From Pacificimonas aurantium (GTDB lineage Bacteria > Pseudomonadota > Alphaproteobacteria > Sphingomonadales > Sphingomonadaceae), in assembly GCF_020092905.1 (NCBI RefSeq), contig NZ_JAGSGB010000004.1:62001-126000 (forward strand): a stretch of DNA of 64,000 bases, in the 5' to 3' direction. Numbering within the stretch: position 1 is the stretch's first letter; every line of letters starts with the position of its first letter. The position numbers and the translations under genes are program-made. The notes under the pieces were generated by a model, which saw only the letters and a program-made list of their open reading frames with translations, searched no databases and was not told the DNA's origin. Positions 7,601 to 16,614 of this stretch are shown here, in pieces.

Positions 7601-9105
7601 TGTCATTCCGCAGACTTGTGGGCCTTGGAGCTACGCTCCTGGCCAGTGCCTCACTCGCCCTTCCGGCTTCGGCGGAAACCCTGCAGGAAGCGATGGCCTC
7701 CGCCTATGCTACCAATCCGAACCTCACGGCCGCGCGGGCGGGACAGCGGGTCACGGACGAAACGCTGGTCAGCGAGAAATTCCGCGTGCTTCCGACGGTG
7801 GGCGGCCAAGTCCTGCTGGATCAGGAAACATCGGACCCCGGCCGCTTCGACGACTTTTCGCGGTTGTTCAATTCTACCGTACAGTTGCGCCAGCCCATTT
7901 ATTCGTTCGGGCGAATCCGCAACAGCGTGAAGGCGGCGGACCGCTCGGTGCTGAGCGGCCGGGCAGGCCTGCGGGCCACCGAGAACGATGTGATGCTGGA
8001 TGTCGTCACCGCCTATCTCGACGTGCTGGCCGACCAGTCCGAAGTCGAGCTGACCCAGAATAATGTCCGGGTTCTCGAGCGTCAGCTTCAGGCCTCAAGC
8101 GACCGGTTCGAAGTCGGCGACGTCACGCGTACCGACGTGGCCCAGTCGGAAGCCCGCCTGTCGCTCGCCCGCAGCAACTTCATCGCCGCCCAGGCGAACC
8201 TTCAGACCAGCCGCAATTTCTACGCACAGGTCGTGGGCCATGCGCCGCGCGACCTGCAACCGCCGCCGCCGCTGCCGACCCTGCCGGGCTCGCCGGATGC
8301 CGCCGTCGACCTCGCGCTTCAGAACAATCCGCTGGTGCAGGCCAGCCGGCTTGCCGAGGAGGCGCAGGAATATCGTGTACGCGCGGTGCGCGGACAGCGC
8401 CTTCCTACTCTGGAGGCCACCTATGACGTCGGCTACACCAACTATCGCGGTACCAATAACAGCGTGGGCGGCCTTACCTTCCAGAATATCGACTTCACGC
8501 AGAATATCGGCGTGACCGCGACCGTACCCCTGTTCCAGCGCGGACAGGTGGGCAGCCAGATCCGCTCGGCGAAGGCGCGGGCGGTCCAGCTCCGCGAGGA
8601 TGCACTCAACGCCGAACGGCAGACGATCGCCAATGTTCGCACCGCCTACGAAAATCTCATGGCGGCGCGCGCGACCATCGAAGCGGCCGAGACCGCAATT
8701 TCCGCAAACGAGCTGGCGCTGGAGGGCACGCGCGCCGAATTGACCGTTGGAACGCGCAACATCCTCGACGTGCTGAACGCGGAACAGGAGCTTCTGAACG
8801 CGCAGGTTCAGCTGGTCCGTGCCGAGCGCAATTCCTACGTCGCGGCCTTTGCGCTTCTTGCGTCGATGGGCCGGGCGGAGGTCGACGATCTGGGCGTCCC
8901 GGTTCGCCTGTACGACGCGGAGGGATATCTGGACCGCGCCGACGACCACTGGTTCGACTGGACGGCGGAATTCGATGCGCAGCCCGTCACCACCGAACCG
9001 ATGGTGTCCGTGCCCGAGCCGATGGCCCAGCCGCCGCTGCCCGATCCCACGCCGACGCCTCCCACCGAGGATGAGGTGCTGGCGACGGAGGCCGACGACC
9101 GCTAG
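7600..9105 (+). CDS. tolC: TolC family outer membrane efflux protein
   Basis: A 501-residue exported protein. A signal peptide (LVGLGATLLASASLALPASA, cut near residue 25) leads into the two repeats of the TolC fold: LQEAMASAYATNPNL at the start and the second helical repeat near VRTAYENLMAARATIEA and TRNILDVLNAEQELLNAQ. TolC trimers form the outer membrane channel for type I secretion and RND or MFS efflux pumps. No pump or adaptor gene lies in the window, so it is probably the shared channel. The last ~50 residues are a proline- and acid-rich tail (PEPMAQPPLPDPTPTPP) beyond the fold. The ATG overlaps the pcm stop, and a PopZ-like gene follows 9 bases on. Confidence 0.93.
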   Translation: MSFRRLVGLGATLLASASLALPASAETLQEAMASAYATNPNLTAARAGQRVTDETLVSEKFRVLPTVGGQVLLDQETSDPGRFDDFSRLFNSTVQLRQPIYSFGRIRNSVKAADRSVLSGRAGLRATENDVMLDVVTAYLDVLADQSEVELTQNNVRVLERQLQASSDRFEVGDVTRTDVAQSEARLSLARSNFIAAQANLQTSRNFYAQVVGHAPRDLQPPPPLPTLPGSPDAAVDLALQNNPLVQASRLAEEAQEYRVRAVRGQRLPTLEATYDVGYTNYRGTNNSVGGLTFQNIDFTQNIGVTATVPLFQRGQVGSQIRSAKARAVQLREDALNAERQTIANVRTAYENLMAARATIEAAETAISANELALEGTRAELTVGTRNILDVLNAEQELLNAQVQLVRAERNSYVAAFALLASMGRAEVDDLGVPVRLYDAEGYLDRADDHWFDWTAEFDAQPVTTEPMVSVPEPMAQPPLPDPTPTPPTEDEVLATEADDR

Positions 9106-9114
9106 TCTGCCCGG

Positions 9115-9525
9115 ATGAGTTCTGGTCCAGACGACAGCGTCCCCGCCCGGGACGATGCGCCCTTCCTGTCCGACACCTCCGAAGGTTCGGCGGCAGCCCC
9201 CGCGGCGCGCCAGTCCATGCGGGAGATCCTGTCCTCCATCCGCACCCTGATCGAAGAGGGCGGCGTAGAGGAAGCGCGTGCCGGCGGCCCCGTCCCTGTG
9301 GCCGATATCCTCGGCTCGCGCGCCGAGCCGGGCGAGGACGATGCCCGGACGGCCGAGCGCGCCCCGCCGGCCGCGCCGACGGACGCGAATGTCGGCGGAC
9401 GCACGGTCGAAGAGCTGGCGATGGAGCTGCTTCAACCCATGCTGAAGCGATGGATGGACCAGCATTTGCACGGCATCGTCGAACGTGCCGTTGCGGCAGA
9501 GGTGCGGCGCGTCACGAAACGCTAG
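9115..9525 (+). CDS. DUF2497 / PopZ-like polar organising protein
   Basis: A 136-residue acidic protein with the two-ended layout of the DUF2497 family. The N-terminal helix reads SMREILSSIRTLI, a low-complexity linker rich in A, P, D and E follows, and the C-terminal helices read LLQPMLKRWMDQHLHGIVE and AAEVRRV. In Caulobacter the related PopZ builds a polymeric network at the pole through its C-terminal helices and binds clients through the N-terminal helix. That role is inferred here. It follows tolC by 9 bases, as in many alphaproteobacteria; the valS gene often found next is replaced by a peptidase gene. Confidence 0.85.
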   Translation: MSSGPDDSVPARDDAPFLSDTSEGSAAAPAARQSMREILSSIRTLIEEGGVEEARAGGPVPVADILGSRAEPGEDDARTAERAPPAAPTDANVGGRTVEELAMELLQPMLKRWMDQHLHGIVERAVAAEVRRVTKR

Positions 9526-9613
9526 CCCGCCCGGGTGCCCGGCGAAGGCCTGGACGTGTGTTTTACAGGCAGCGCATTCACTTCGTGACCTCGAAGCTGC
9601 TAGAGGCGTTCGC

Positions 9614-11605
9614 ATGAAAAGCCTTTCCCTCGCTGCCGCCGCCCTGCTGGCCTCCCTGTCGACGGTATCCGCCGATGCGCGTCCGTTCACCGCAGAAGAT
9701 CTTGTCGGCCTGAACCGGTTGGGCGATGCAGCCCTCTCGCCCGACGGGAGCCTTCTCGTCTTCTCGATGCGCGAAACCGATCTCGAGGCCGACCGCGGCC
9801 GGACCGACCTGTTCCGCCTAGACCTGACCGCCCCCGGGGCCGCGCCGGAACGCTGGCATGCCGATCCGGATGCCGACGGAAATCCGGTCTTCTGCTCTTG
9901 CGGAAAGATGGTCTACTGGCTCTCCGGCCGGTCGGGCGAGACGCAGGTATGGCGCGCGCGCACCGACGGGGGCGCGCCGGAACAGATTACCGAGGTCGAG
10001 GGTGGAATCTCCGGCTTCCATCTCGGTCCCGATGCCCAGACGATTGTCTACTGGAAGGATGTGGTCCCTTCCGGCGCGGAAACCGGCAACGGAACCGTCT
10101 ACGATCAGCTGTTCGTTCGCCAGTGGGACATGTGGACCGAAAATGGCCGTTCGCAGCTGTTCGCGGTTCCGGTCGCGGGAGGAGAGCCCGTCGCCCTGAC
10201 CGCCTCCCTGTCCGGCAATGTCCCCACCCGGCCCTTCGGCGGCGGCGGCGACGTCGCGATCTCTGCGGACGGCAAGACGGTCTATTTCGTCATGCGCGAA
10301 GGCGGGCCGGGCGAGGCCTGGTCCACCGATACCGACATTTACGCCGCGCCCCTCGATGGCAGCGCCCCGGCGCGCAATCTGACTGAAGGGCGCGACGGCT
10401 ATGATCGCACGCCGGCGCCCTCCCCCGACGGCCGCTACCTGGCATGGCTGGCAATGGAGCGCCCGCAATATGAGAGTGACCAGAGCGTGGTCATGTTGCG
10501 CGATCTGGACAGCGGTGAAACGCGCGCCGTTTCGGCGGAATGGGACAAGTCTGCGGACAGTCTCGCCTGGGCGCCCGATGGCGGCCTGATCGTCGGCGCG
10601 CATGACGGCTGGAACGGGCGCCTCTACCATATGGACCTCGACGGCAACGCGCGGCTCATTCCTCTCCCCGACGGGTCGGTATCCTATGTCGATGCCGATG
10701 AGGATGGTCTGCTGTTCTCGCGCTCGTCGCTTACCGAACCCGGCGATCTCTACTGGTTCGACAGGGAAGACATCGACCAGCTGACCAACATCAACGGCGA
10801 AAAGCTCGCCGACGTCGACTTTTCCGACGTCGAGCGGTTCTCGTTCGCCGGCGCGAACGGCGACGAGGTGTTCGGCTATACGGTCCGCCCGGCGGACCTT
10901 GCCGAGGGCGCGGTTGCGCCGACGGTTCTCTGGTCTCATGGCGGACCGCAGGGCCAGTGGTCGAACGGCTGGTCGTCGCGCTGGAACCCGATGGTCTGGG
11001 CGGGGACCGGATATGCTCTCGTCACCGTCGATTTCCACGGGTCGTCCGGATACAGCCAGGAGTTCACGGACTCGATCAACAGGGACTGGGGCGGCAAACC
11101 GCTGGAGGATCTGCAGAAGGGCTTGGCCTATGCCCGCGAAACCTTCGATTTCCTCGATGACGACACCGCCTGCGCGGCCGGCGCTTCCTATGGCGGCTTC
11201 ATGATGAACTGGATCGAAGGCAACTGGCCCGACGAGTTCGCCTGTCTGGTCAACCATGACGGCGTCTTCGACATGCGGTCGATGTACTACACGACCGAAG
11301 AGCTGTTTTTCCCGGAATGGGACTTTGGCGGACCCTATTACGAGAATGCGGAGACCTACGAACGCTGGAATCCGGTCACCCACGTGGCCAACTGGAAAAC
11401 GCCGATGCTCGTCATTCACGGGCTTAAGGACTACCGCGTTCCCCCGGGCCAGGGCCTCGGCGCCTTCACTGCCCTGCAGCGCCGCGGAATCGAAAGCCGG
11501 CTGCTCGTGTTTCCCGATGAAAATCACTGGGTCCTGAAGCCGAACAATTCGCTGCAATGGCATAGCGAGATTTTCCGCTGGCTCGGCGAGCATCTCGAGG
11601 ACTGA
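9614..11605 (+). CDS. Exported S9-family serine peptidase (prolyl oligopeptidase-like)
   Basis: A 663-residue protein with a signal peptide (SLAAAALLASLSTVSADA), a beta-propeller made of WD40-like PD40 repeats over ~30-400, and an alpha/beta hydrolase domain at the C-terminus. The catalytic serine is S525 in GASYGGFMM; the aspartate is in GLKDYRVPP and the histidine in DENHWVL, so the triad is complete. Such enzymes cut short peptides, often as dipeptidyl or acylaminoacyl peptidases, in the periplasm. The ATG at 9614 is chosen because it gives the signal peptide. The AidB-like gene starts 7 bases after the stop. Confidence 0.92.
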   Translation: MKSLSLAAAALLASLSTVSADARPFTAEDLVGLNRLGDAALSPDGSLLVFSMRETDLEADRGRTDLFRLDLTAPGAAPERWHADPDADGNPVFCSCGKMVYWLSGRSGETQVWRARTDGGAPEQITEVEGGISGFHLGPDAQTIVYWKDVVPSGAETGNGTVYDQLFVRQWDMWTENGRSQLFAVPVAGGEPVALTASLSGNVPTRPFGGGGDVAISADGKTVYFVMREGGPGEAWSTDTDIYAAPLDGSAPARNLTEGRDGYDRTPAPSPDGRYLAWLAMERPQYESDQSVVMLRDLDSGETRAVSAEWDKSADSLAWAPDGGLIVGAHDGWNGRLYHMDLDGNARLIPLPDGSVSYVDADEDGLLFSRSSLTEPGDLYWFDREDIDQLTNINGEKLADVDFSDVERFSFAGANGDEVFGYTVRPADLAEGAVAPTVLWSHGGPQGQWSNGWSSRWNPMVWAGTGYALVTVDFHGSSGYSQEFTDSINRDWGGKPLEDLQKGLAYARETFDFLDDDTACAAGASYGGFMMNWIEGNWPDEFACLVNHDGVFDMRSMYYTTEELFFPEWDFGGPYYENAETYERWNPVTHVANWKTPMLVIHGLKDYRVPPGQGLGAFTALQRRGIESRLLVFPDENHWVLKPNNSLQWHSEIFRWLGEHLED

Positions 11606-11612
11606 TACGGCG

Positions 11613-13247
11613 ATGACGGACTTCGCAACGCACAAGGTCGAGAACCAGCCCAAGCCGCTCGGACCCTATAATGCGTGGACCGACGACCGCGCGCTGCGGG
11701 AAGCCGTTGATCGGGAGGGCGCGGACTGGGCCGGCGATCATCTGGAGGGTTATGGAGATGCCGTCGGCGGTCGGCTGATGGAGCTTGGCTACACCGCGAA
11801 CGCCCACCCCCCGGAATTCAAACCGTTCGACCGCTATGGTCACCGGATCGACGAGGTCGAGTTCCACCCGGCCTATCACGAGATCATGACAGCCTCGATG
11901 GAGGCGGGGATGAACGGGTTTGCCTGGCGCAACGCCAATCGCGGCGGCGCCCACGTCGCCCGGGCGGCCATACTTTACATGGGGTCGCAGGCCGATGCCG
12001 GGCACACCTGTCCCATGTCGATGACCTATGCCGCCATCCCGGCGCTGCGCCATTCGCCTGAGCTTGCCGAGCAGTGGGTGCCGAAGCTGATCGGTACGGA
12101 ATATGATCCCCGGTCCGTGCCCGTGCACGAGAAGAACGCCTGCACCATCGGCATGGGCATGACCGAAAAGCAGGGCGGCTCCGACGTCCGTGCGAACACG
12201 ACCCGGGCCGAGGCCGTCGGGGACGGCAGCTATTCGATTACCGGGCACAAATGGTTCTTCTCCGCGCCGATGTCGGACGCGCATCTCGTGCTCGCCCAGA
12301 CCGAAGCCGGGCTGTCCTGCTTCCTGGTGCCGCGCCTCCTGTCCGACGGCACACGCAACGCGGTCGAAGTGCAGCGGCTGAAGGACAAATTGGGTGACTG
12401 GAGCAACGCCTCGTCCGAAGTCGAATTCCAGGGCGCTCGCGGGTGGCTGGTCGGCGAAGAGGGCCGCGGCGTGCGGACCATCATCAACATGGTCGCGCTG
12501 ACCCGCCTCGACTGCATGACCAGTTCTTCGGCGCTCATGCGGCAGGCCGCGGTGCAGGCGCTCAACCATACCCGGCAGCGCAAGGTGTTCGGAAAGCTGC
12601 TGTCCGAGCAGCCCCTGATGCAGAATGTGCTGGCCGACATCATCCTGGAGAGCGAAGCCGCAGTTGCTCTCTCGATGCGCGTCGCCCGGGCCATCGACGC
12701 GGCCCCCCGCGACGAAGAGGAAGCCGCCTTCGCCCGCATCGCCACGGCCATCGGGAAATATTGGATCTGCAAACGAACGCCCCCGCAGGTCAACGAAGCG
12801 CAGGAGTGCCTGGGCGGCATCGGCTATGTCGAGGAAGCCAACCTTGCGCGCCTTTACCGCCAGGCGCCGCTCAACTCGATCTGGGAAGGCTCGGGCAATG
12901 TGCAGTGTCTCGACGTGCTGCGCGCCCTTTCCCGCGAGCCGGCCGCAAAGGATGCGCTGTTTGCTGAGCTGAAGGCCGCGAGCGGTCTCGATCCGGCGTT
13001 CGACCGCTACATCGCGTCCCTACCCGACCTGTTCGCTGAGACCGAAACGCTGGAGATACGCAGCCGCGCCATCGTCGAGCGGCTCGGCATCGCGTTGCAG
13101 GCCTCGGTCCTCCTGAGGAGCGGGAACGAGGTGGCGGCGTCTCCCTTCTGCCGATCGCGGCTGGCCGGCGAGCATGGCTACACTTTCGGCACCTTACCGG
13201 CGGACACGGACTTCGCCGCTCTGATCGAACGCGCCGCCGTCGCTTAG
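11613..13247 (+). CDS. aidB: AidB-type acyl-CoA dehydrogenase
   Basis: A 544-residue flavoprotein, close to the length of E. coli AidB. It has the extended N-terminal region of this subfamily (HPAYHEIMTASMEAG), the flavin-binding segment GMGMTEKQGGSDVRANTTRA, and the C-terminal QECLGGIGYVEEANLAR and SGNVQCLDVLRA. AidB is induced in the adaptive response to alkylation in E. coli and binds DNA and FAD, with weak isovaleryl-CoA dehydrogenase activity; its natural substrate is not settled. It is close behind the S9 peptidase gene, but a shared pathway is not evident. Confidence 0.9.
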   Translation: MTDFATHKVENQPKPLGPYNAWTDDRALREAVDREGADWAGDHLEGYGDAVGGRLMELGYTANAHPPEFKPFDRYGHRIDEVEFHPAYHEIMTASMEAGMNGFAWRNANRGGAHVARAAILYMGSQADAGHTCPMSMTYAAIPALRHSPELAEQWVPKLIGTEYDPRSVPVHEKNACTIGMGMTEKQGGSDVRANTTRAEAVGDGSYSITGHKWFFSAPMSDAHLVLAQTEAGLSCFLVPRLLSDGTRNAVEVQRLKDKLGDWSNASSEVEFQGARGWLVGEEGRGVRTIINMVALTRLDCMTSSSALMRQAAVQALNHTRQRKVFGKLLSEQPLMQNVLADIILESEAAVALSMRVARAIDAAPRDEEEAAFARIATAIGKYWICKRTPPQVNEAQECLGGIGYVEEANLARLYRQAPLNSIWEGSGNVQCLDVLRALSREPAAKDALFAELKAASGLDPAFDRYIASLPDLFAETETLEIRSRAIVERLGIALQASVLLRSGNEVAASPFCRSRLAGEHGYTFGTLPADTDFAALIERAAVA

Positions 13248-13263
13248 ATTACCCAGCTGGCGT

Positions 13264-13315
13264 CGCTCTACTGCATTACTGTATTGTTGACATAATACAG
13301 TAATGCAGTAGAGCG
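13264..13315. repeat. Perfect 22-bp inverted repeat before a lipoprotein gene
   Basis: The left arm at 13264-13285 (starts CGCTCTACTGCATTACTG) is an exact reverse complement of the right arm at 13294-13315, with the 8-base loop GTTGACAT. The stem is AT-richer than its surroundings and ends 6 bases before the ATG at 13322, so in RNA it would sit where a ribosome binding site belongs. No T-run follows. It could be an operator, a translational control hairpin or the mark of a small inverted-repeat element. Confidence 0.9.
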
Positions 13316-13321
13316 GCAAGA

Positions 13322-13996
13322 ATGAAACCTGCTCTCCTCGTTCTTCTCGCCCTTTCCGCCTGCGCAACGGCCGGGCAGACGCCGCCCGCGACTGAAGAGT
13401 CGGACCTGACGAAAACCGTCCTAGCTTCCGGTCTTCGCTCCGACGCTCACCCTGCCGGCCGCATTTCACTGCCGCCCGAGTTCGAATTTGTCGGTGCCCG
13501 GCGGTGGGACCTGTTCGGGGCAGCGGACACGGAAATGTACCTCTTCGCGAATTCCGGCCGCGACGGGGACGTCGAGGAACTGGTCTGGATTCAGTATGAG
13601 GCCTATCTGCCCGTTGTGCCGGACGCGACCTACGACCTGGCGTCCGACGGCTATCCTCTGGTCGGTTTCGGGGACATTAAATTCTACGTCCGTCCCCGTT
13701 TCGGGAAGACCGAACCGGATACGGTCGAAGCCGGCGGCGATACCGAGATATTCTATAGCCTGATCGCCGACGCGGGCCTTCGCCTTCCCGACGAAACCGT
13801 CAGTCTGACGATGAAACATTCCCCCGACGCGGAGAACCGCCGCGAGCTCATGATCATCTATATTGCCGACCTCGCCGAGGCCGGTACGAGCGTGGAGCAG
13901 CTGATGGACGAGGGGCTCGAAGGGCCTGCTTGGACCCAGGCCTCGACCTGGGTCCGTGAGGAAGCGAAAAAGACGATCCGCGTCACCGCCGACTAG
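13322..13996 (+). CDS. Putative lipoprotein of unknown function
   Basis: A 224-residue protein with a lipoprotein signal: a hydrophobic run LLVLLALSAC in which the lipobox LSAC puts the lipidated cysteine at residue 14. The mature part is acidic and has no domain I recognise; it contains conserved-looking segments FEFVGARRWDLFG and VWIQYEAYLP. Predicted location is the periplasmic face of a membrane. Its stop codon (TAG at 13994-13996) overlaps the stop of the convergent reductase gene. A perfect inverted repeat lies directly upstream and may control it. Confidence 0.6.
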   Translation: MKPALLVLLALSACATAGQTPPATEESDLTKTVLASGLRSDAHPAGRISLPPEFEFVGARRWDLFGAADTEMYLFANSGRDGDVEELVWIQYEAYLPVVPDATYDLASDGYPLVGFGDIKFYVRPRFGKTEPDTVEAGGDTEIFYSLIADAGLRLPDETVSLTMKHSPDAENRRELMIIYIADLAEAGTSVEQLMDEGLEGPAWTQASTWVREEAKKTIRVTAD

Positions 13997-15126
13997 CGGC
14001 TCGGATCGACCAGATATTTCTCGCCGGTGGCCTTCTTCTCATAGGACTTGGCGACCTCCGGATCGATCATGTCGGCAAGGCTGATCGTCTTCGTATAATC
14101 CGACTTGAAGATGCCGTTGCGCTCTTCGACCGTATAGCGGCGCATCTCCATCATGCGCTCCATCCCGGCCTTTTCGAGATGCGGCATCAGCAGCCAGCCG
14201 CCGACGCCCCAGAACATGCCGTAGCTGGACGTGAGGATGGTCTCCCCCGTATCCAGCCGGCCATAGATATAGACCTGCTTGTGGACCGTGGAGCCGTAAA
14301 CGCTGAACTCTTCGCCGCGCTTCGCGGCGGCCTGCTCCATGGCGGTGAGGATGTAGTTCGCCATCTTGCCGCCGCCGATGGCGTCGAAACCGAGCGTCGC
14401 GCCCGTTTCGACCAGCGCGTCGATCAGGTCGCCCATGAAGCTGTCCTTCGATGAGTCGACGACATGGGTCAGGCCGATATCGGTGAGAATCTTCTTCTGC
14501 GCGTCGGAACGGACGATGGCGACCAGCGGCACGTCCTCCTTCAGGCACAGCTTCGCCAGCATCTGACCGAGATTGGACGCAGCGGCGGTATGGACGAGCG
14601 CGCTATGCCCCTCCATGCGCATGGTGTTCAAGAAGCCCTGAACCGTCATAGGGTTGACGAACAGGGAGGCACCCTCCGCCGCCTCCGCATCGTCCGGCAG
14701 CGGCACCACTTCGGCCGCCTTGATGCGGCGGTGCGTGCGGTACATCATGCCGCCGACGAGGCTGACCTTCTTGCCCATCAGCGCCTGCGCTTCCTTCGAA
14801 GAGCCGGCGGCAACCACCGTGCCCGCGCCCTCATTGCCTGCCGGCATCTTCTTGCCGGCGCGTCCGGCAGAGACGCGGCGCATCTTCGGATCGACATCGG
14901 CAACGAGGGCCGGGTGGCCGTCCACCGTCTCCGAGCGCACGGTGCTCATATCGGCGGGGGCGAGCAGCAGGCCGAGGTCGCTGGGATTGATCGGCGTCGC
15001 TTCGACGCGGACGATAATCTCGTCCTCCTTGGGCTCGCGCACCTCGTCGGGTTCGAGAGACAGAACCAACCGACCGTCCTCCGTTACGGTGGTCAGCAGC
15101 TGCTTTGCGTCGGAAAAATCGGTCAT
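13993..15126 (-). CDS. Zinc-free medium-chain dehydrogenase/reductase (quinone or enoyl reductase type)
   Basis: A 377-residue member of the medium-chain dehydrogenase/reductase superfamily. A GroES-like N-terminal domain (VRVEATPINPSDLGLLLAP, GNEGAGTVVAAG) is followed by a Rossmann domain (VHTAAASNLGQMLAKL, ending in a DAIGGG loop). The catalytic zinc ligands of alcohol dehydrogenases are absent, which fits NADPH:quinone or enoyl reductases. The exact substrate is not clear. The start at 15126 is chosen over an upstream in-frame ATG at 15189 because the family begins near MTDFSDAKQLL. It is divergent from the acyl-CoA dehydrogenase at 15255. Confidence 0.85.
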   Translation of the reverse strand: MTDFSDAKQLLTTVTEDGRLVLSLEPDEVREPKEDEIIVRVEATPINPSDLGLLLAPADMSTVRSETVDGHPALVADVDPKMRRVSAGRAGKKMPAGNEGAGTVVAAGSSKEAQALMGKKVSLVGGMMYRTHRRIKAAEVVPLPDDAEAAEGASLFVNPMTVQGFLNTMRMEGHSALVHTAAASNLGQMLAKLCLKEDVPLVAIVRSDAQKKILTDIGLTHVVDSSKDSFMGDLIDALVETGATLGFDAIGGGKMANYILTAMEQAAAKRGEEFSVYGSTVHKQVYIYGRLDTGETILTSSYGMFWGVGGWLLMPHLEKAGMERMMEMRRYTVEERNGIFKSDYTKTISLADMIDPEVAKSYEKKATGEKYLVDPSR

Positions 15127-15254
15127 GTTCGCTCCCAAGGTTCGGTTTTCGCGCTCGATAAGCACCGGTTGGCACCATTTGTCACGCATAGGATGACAGG
15201 AACGGCCGCGCAGCCTAACCTTTCCGTGCCAACGACAAGAGGATCTTTCAGCCC

Positions 15255-16439
15255 ATGGCCCGCGATGATACCCAGCCCAATCCCGGTATGGACGAAGAAA
15301 GCTTCCAGACCTTCCTGGAACAGCTCGACCGGTGGGTCCGCGAGCGGCTGATCCCCGCCGAAACCAAGACCATCGAGCTGAACCGGGTGCCCGACGACAT
15401 CCGGCAGGAGATGATCGACATGGGCCTGTTCGGCATCACCACGCCGGAAGCCTATGGCGGCGCGGGCATGAAGACCTCTCAGTACATCGAGACGATGAAG
15501 CGGATCAGCTATGCTGCGCCGGCCTATCGCTCGCTCCTGTCCATCAACGTTGGCATGGTCACCACCGCGCTCGTCAAGGGCGGCACCGAAGAGCAGCGCC
15601 GGACCTGGCTGCCCAGGCTGGTCGAGGGCACCATCGCCGCATTCGCCCTCACCGAGCCGGGCTCGGGCTCCGACAGCGCCGGGCTGCAGACGACGGCGGT
15701 CCGCGACGGCGACGACTATGTCCTCAACGGCACCAAGCGCTACATCACCAACGCCCCCTTCGCCGACATGGTCATCGTCATGGCCCGCACCTCGAAGGAG
15801 AACCTGCCCAAGAACGGTCATGTCTCCGCCTTCCTCGTTCCCACCGATGCCCCCGGCGTCACCATCGGCAAGCCCGACGAGAAGATGGGCCAGAGCGGCG
15901 CCCAGATCGCCGACGTGATCCTTGAGGACGCCCGCATTCCCGCCGCGAACCTCCTCGGCGGGGTCGAGGGCCGCGGCTTCATGGTGGCGATGCAGAGCCT
16001 CGACAACGGGCGTCTGTCGATCGCCGCCTGTTCCACCGCCTATGCCCAGCGCGCCCTCGATAGCGGCCTGAAATATGCCACCGAGCGAAAGGCCTTCGGC
16101 GAGCCGATTTCGGGCTTCCAGTTGATCCAGGCCATGCTCGCCGATTCCAAGGCCGAGATCTATGCCAGCGAGTGCATGATCAAGGATGCGACCGCGAAGG
16201 CGGACACCGGAGCCAGGGTCAGCATGGAAGCGGCCTGCGCCAAGATGTTCGCCAGCGAAATGTGCGGCCGCGTCGTCGACCGGGTGGTGCAGATCTATGG
16301 CGGTGCCGGTTACCTCAAGGAATATGAGGCCGAGCGCTTCTTCCGCGACGCCCGCCTCTACCGCATCTACGAAGGAACGACGCAAATCCAGCAGCTTGTG
16401 ATCGCCAAGCAGATGCTGCGCGAGGCCGGGGCGCTGTAG
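15255..16439 (+). CDS. Acyl-CoA dehydrogenase
   Basis: A 394-residue FAD enzyme of the usual length. Motifs: FGITTPEAYGGAGMKTSQY near the N-terminus, the flavin and acyl-binding region FALTEPGSGSDSAG, the helical segment LDNGRLSIAACSTAYAQ, and the C-terminal IYGGAGYLKEYEAERFFRD with YEGTTQIQQ. The catalytic base is probably the glutamate in YEGTTQ. It would oxidise an acyl-CoA thioester to the 2-enoyl form and pass electrons to ETF, whose ubiquinone oxidoreductase gene is at 56950. Substrate chain type cannot be read from the sequence. Confidence 0.92.
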   Translation: MARDDTQPNPGMDEESFQTFLEQLDRWVRERLIPAETKTIELNRVPDDIRQEMIDMGLFGITTPEAYGGAGMKTSQYIETMKRISYAAPAYRSLLSINVGMVTTALVKGGTEEQRRTWLPRLVEGTIAAFALTEPGSGSDSAGLQTTAVRDGDDYVLNGTKRYITNAPFADMVIVMARTSKENLPKNGHVSAFLVPTDAPGVTIGKPDEKMGQSGAQIADVILEDARIPAANLLGGVEGRGFMVAMQSLDNGRLSIAACSTAYAQRALDSGLKYATERKAFGEPISGFQLIQAMLADSKAEIYASECMIKDATAKADTGARVSMEAACAKMFASEMCGRVVDRVVQIYGGAGYLKEYEAERFFRDARLYRIYEGTTQIQQLVIAKQMLREAGAL

Positions 16440-16566
16440 GTCTCCTCCTCCCCGGTCAGCCCAGAGCACGCGGAGCCCTGGACCTTCCCATTTCCCCCAT
16501 TCAGGAGGAACTCTTCCTGGTAGATCCTGGCCTGCGCTGGGAGCTCTAACTATGTGCCAGAAACGA

Positions 16567-16592
16567 GAGCCGCGACTGGTCCGCCGCGGCTC
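16567..16592. terminator. Hairpin between convergent genes
   Basis: GAGCCGCG at 16567-16574 pairs with CGCGGCTC at 16585-16592 across a 10-base loop. It lies between the stops of the convergent acyl-CoA and aldehyde dehydrogenase genes, where a two-way terminator is expected. Neither side has a strong T-run. Confidence 0.45.
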
Positions 16593-16614
16593 CCCGTTAA
16601 ACTCTGCGGCCTGA

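Noticed and set aside
8095-11653. Long open frames on the minus strand opposite tolC and the S9 peptidase gene
   Set aside because: They are side effects of high GC and codon bias in the plus-strand genes, which have clear family motifs. The minus frames show none.
13264-13315. Likeness of the inverted repeat halves to an E. coli LexA box (TACTGTAT and ATACAGTA)
   Set aside because: The spacing between the halves is too long for that operator and the organism should use the GTTC-type box. The likeness is taken as chance.
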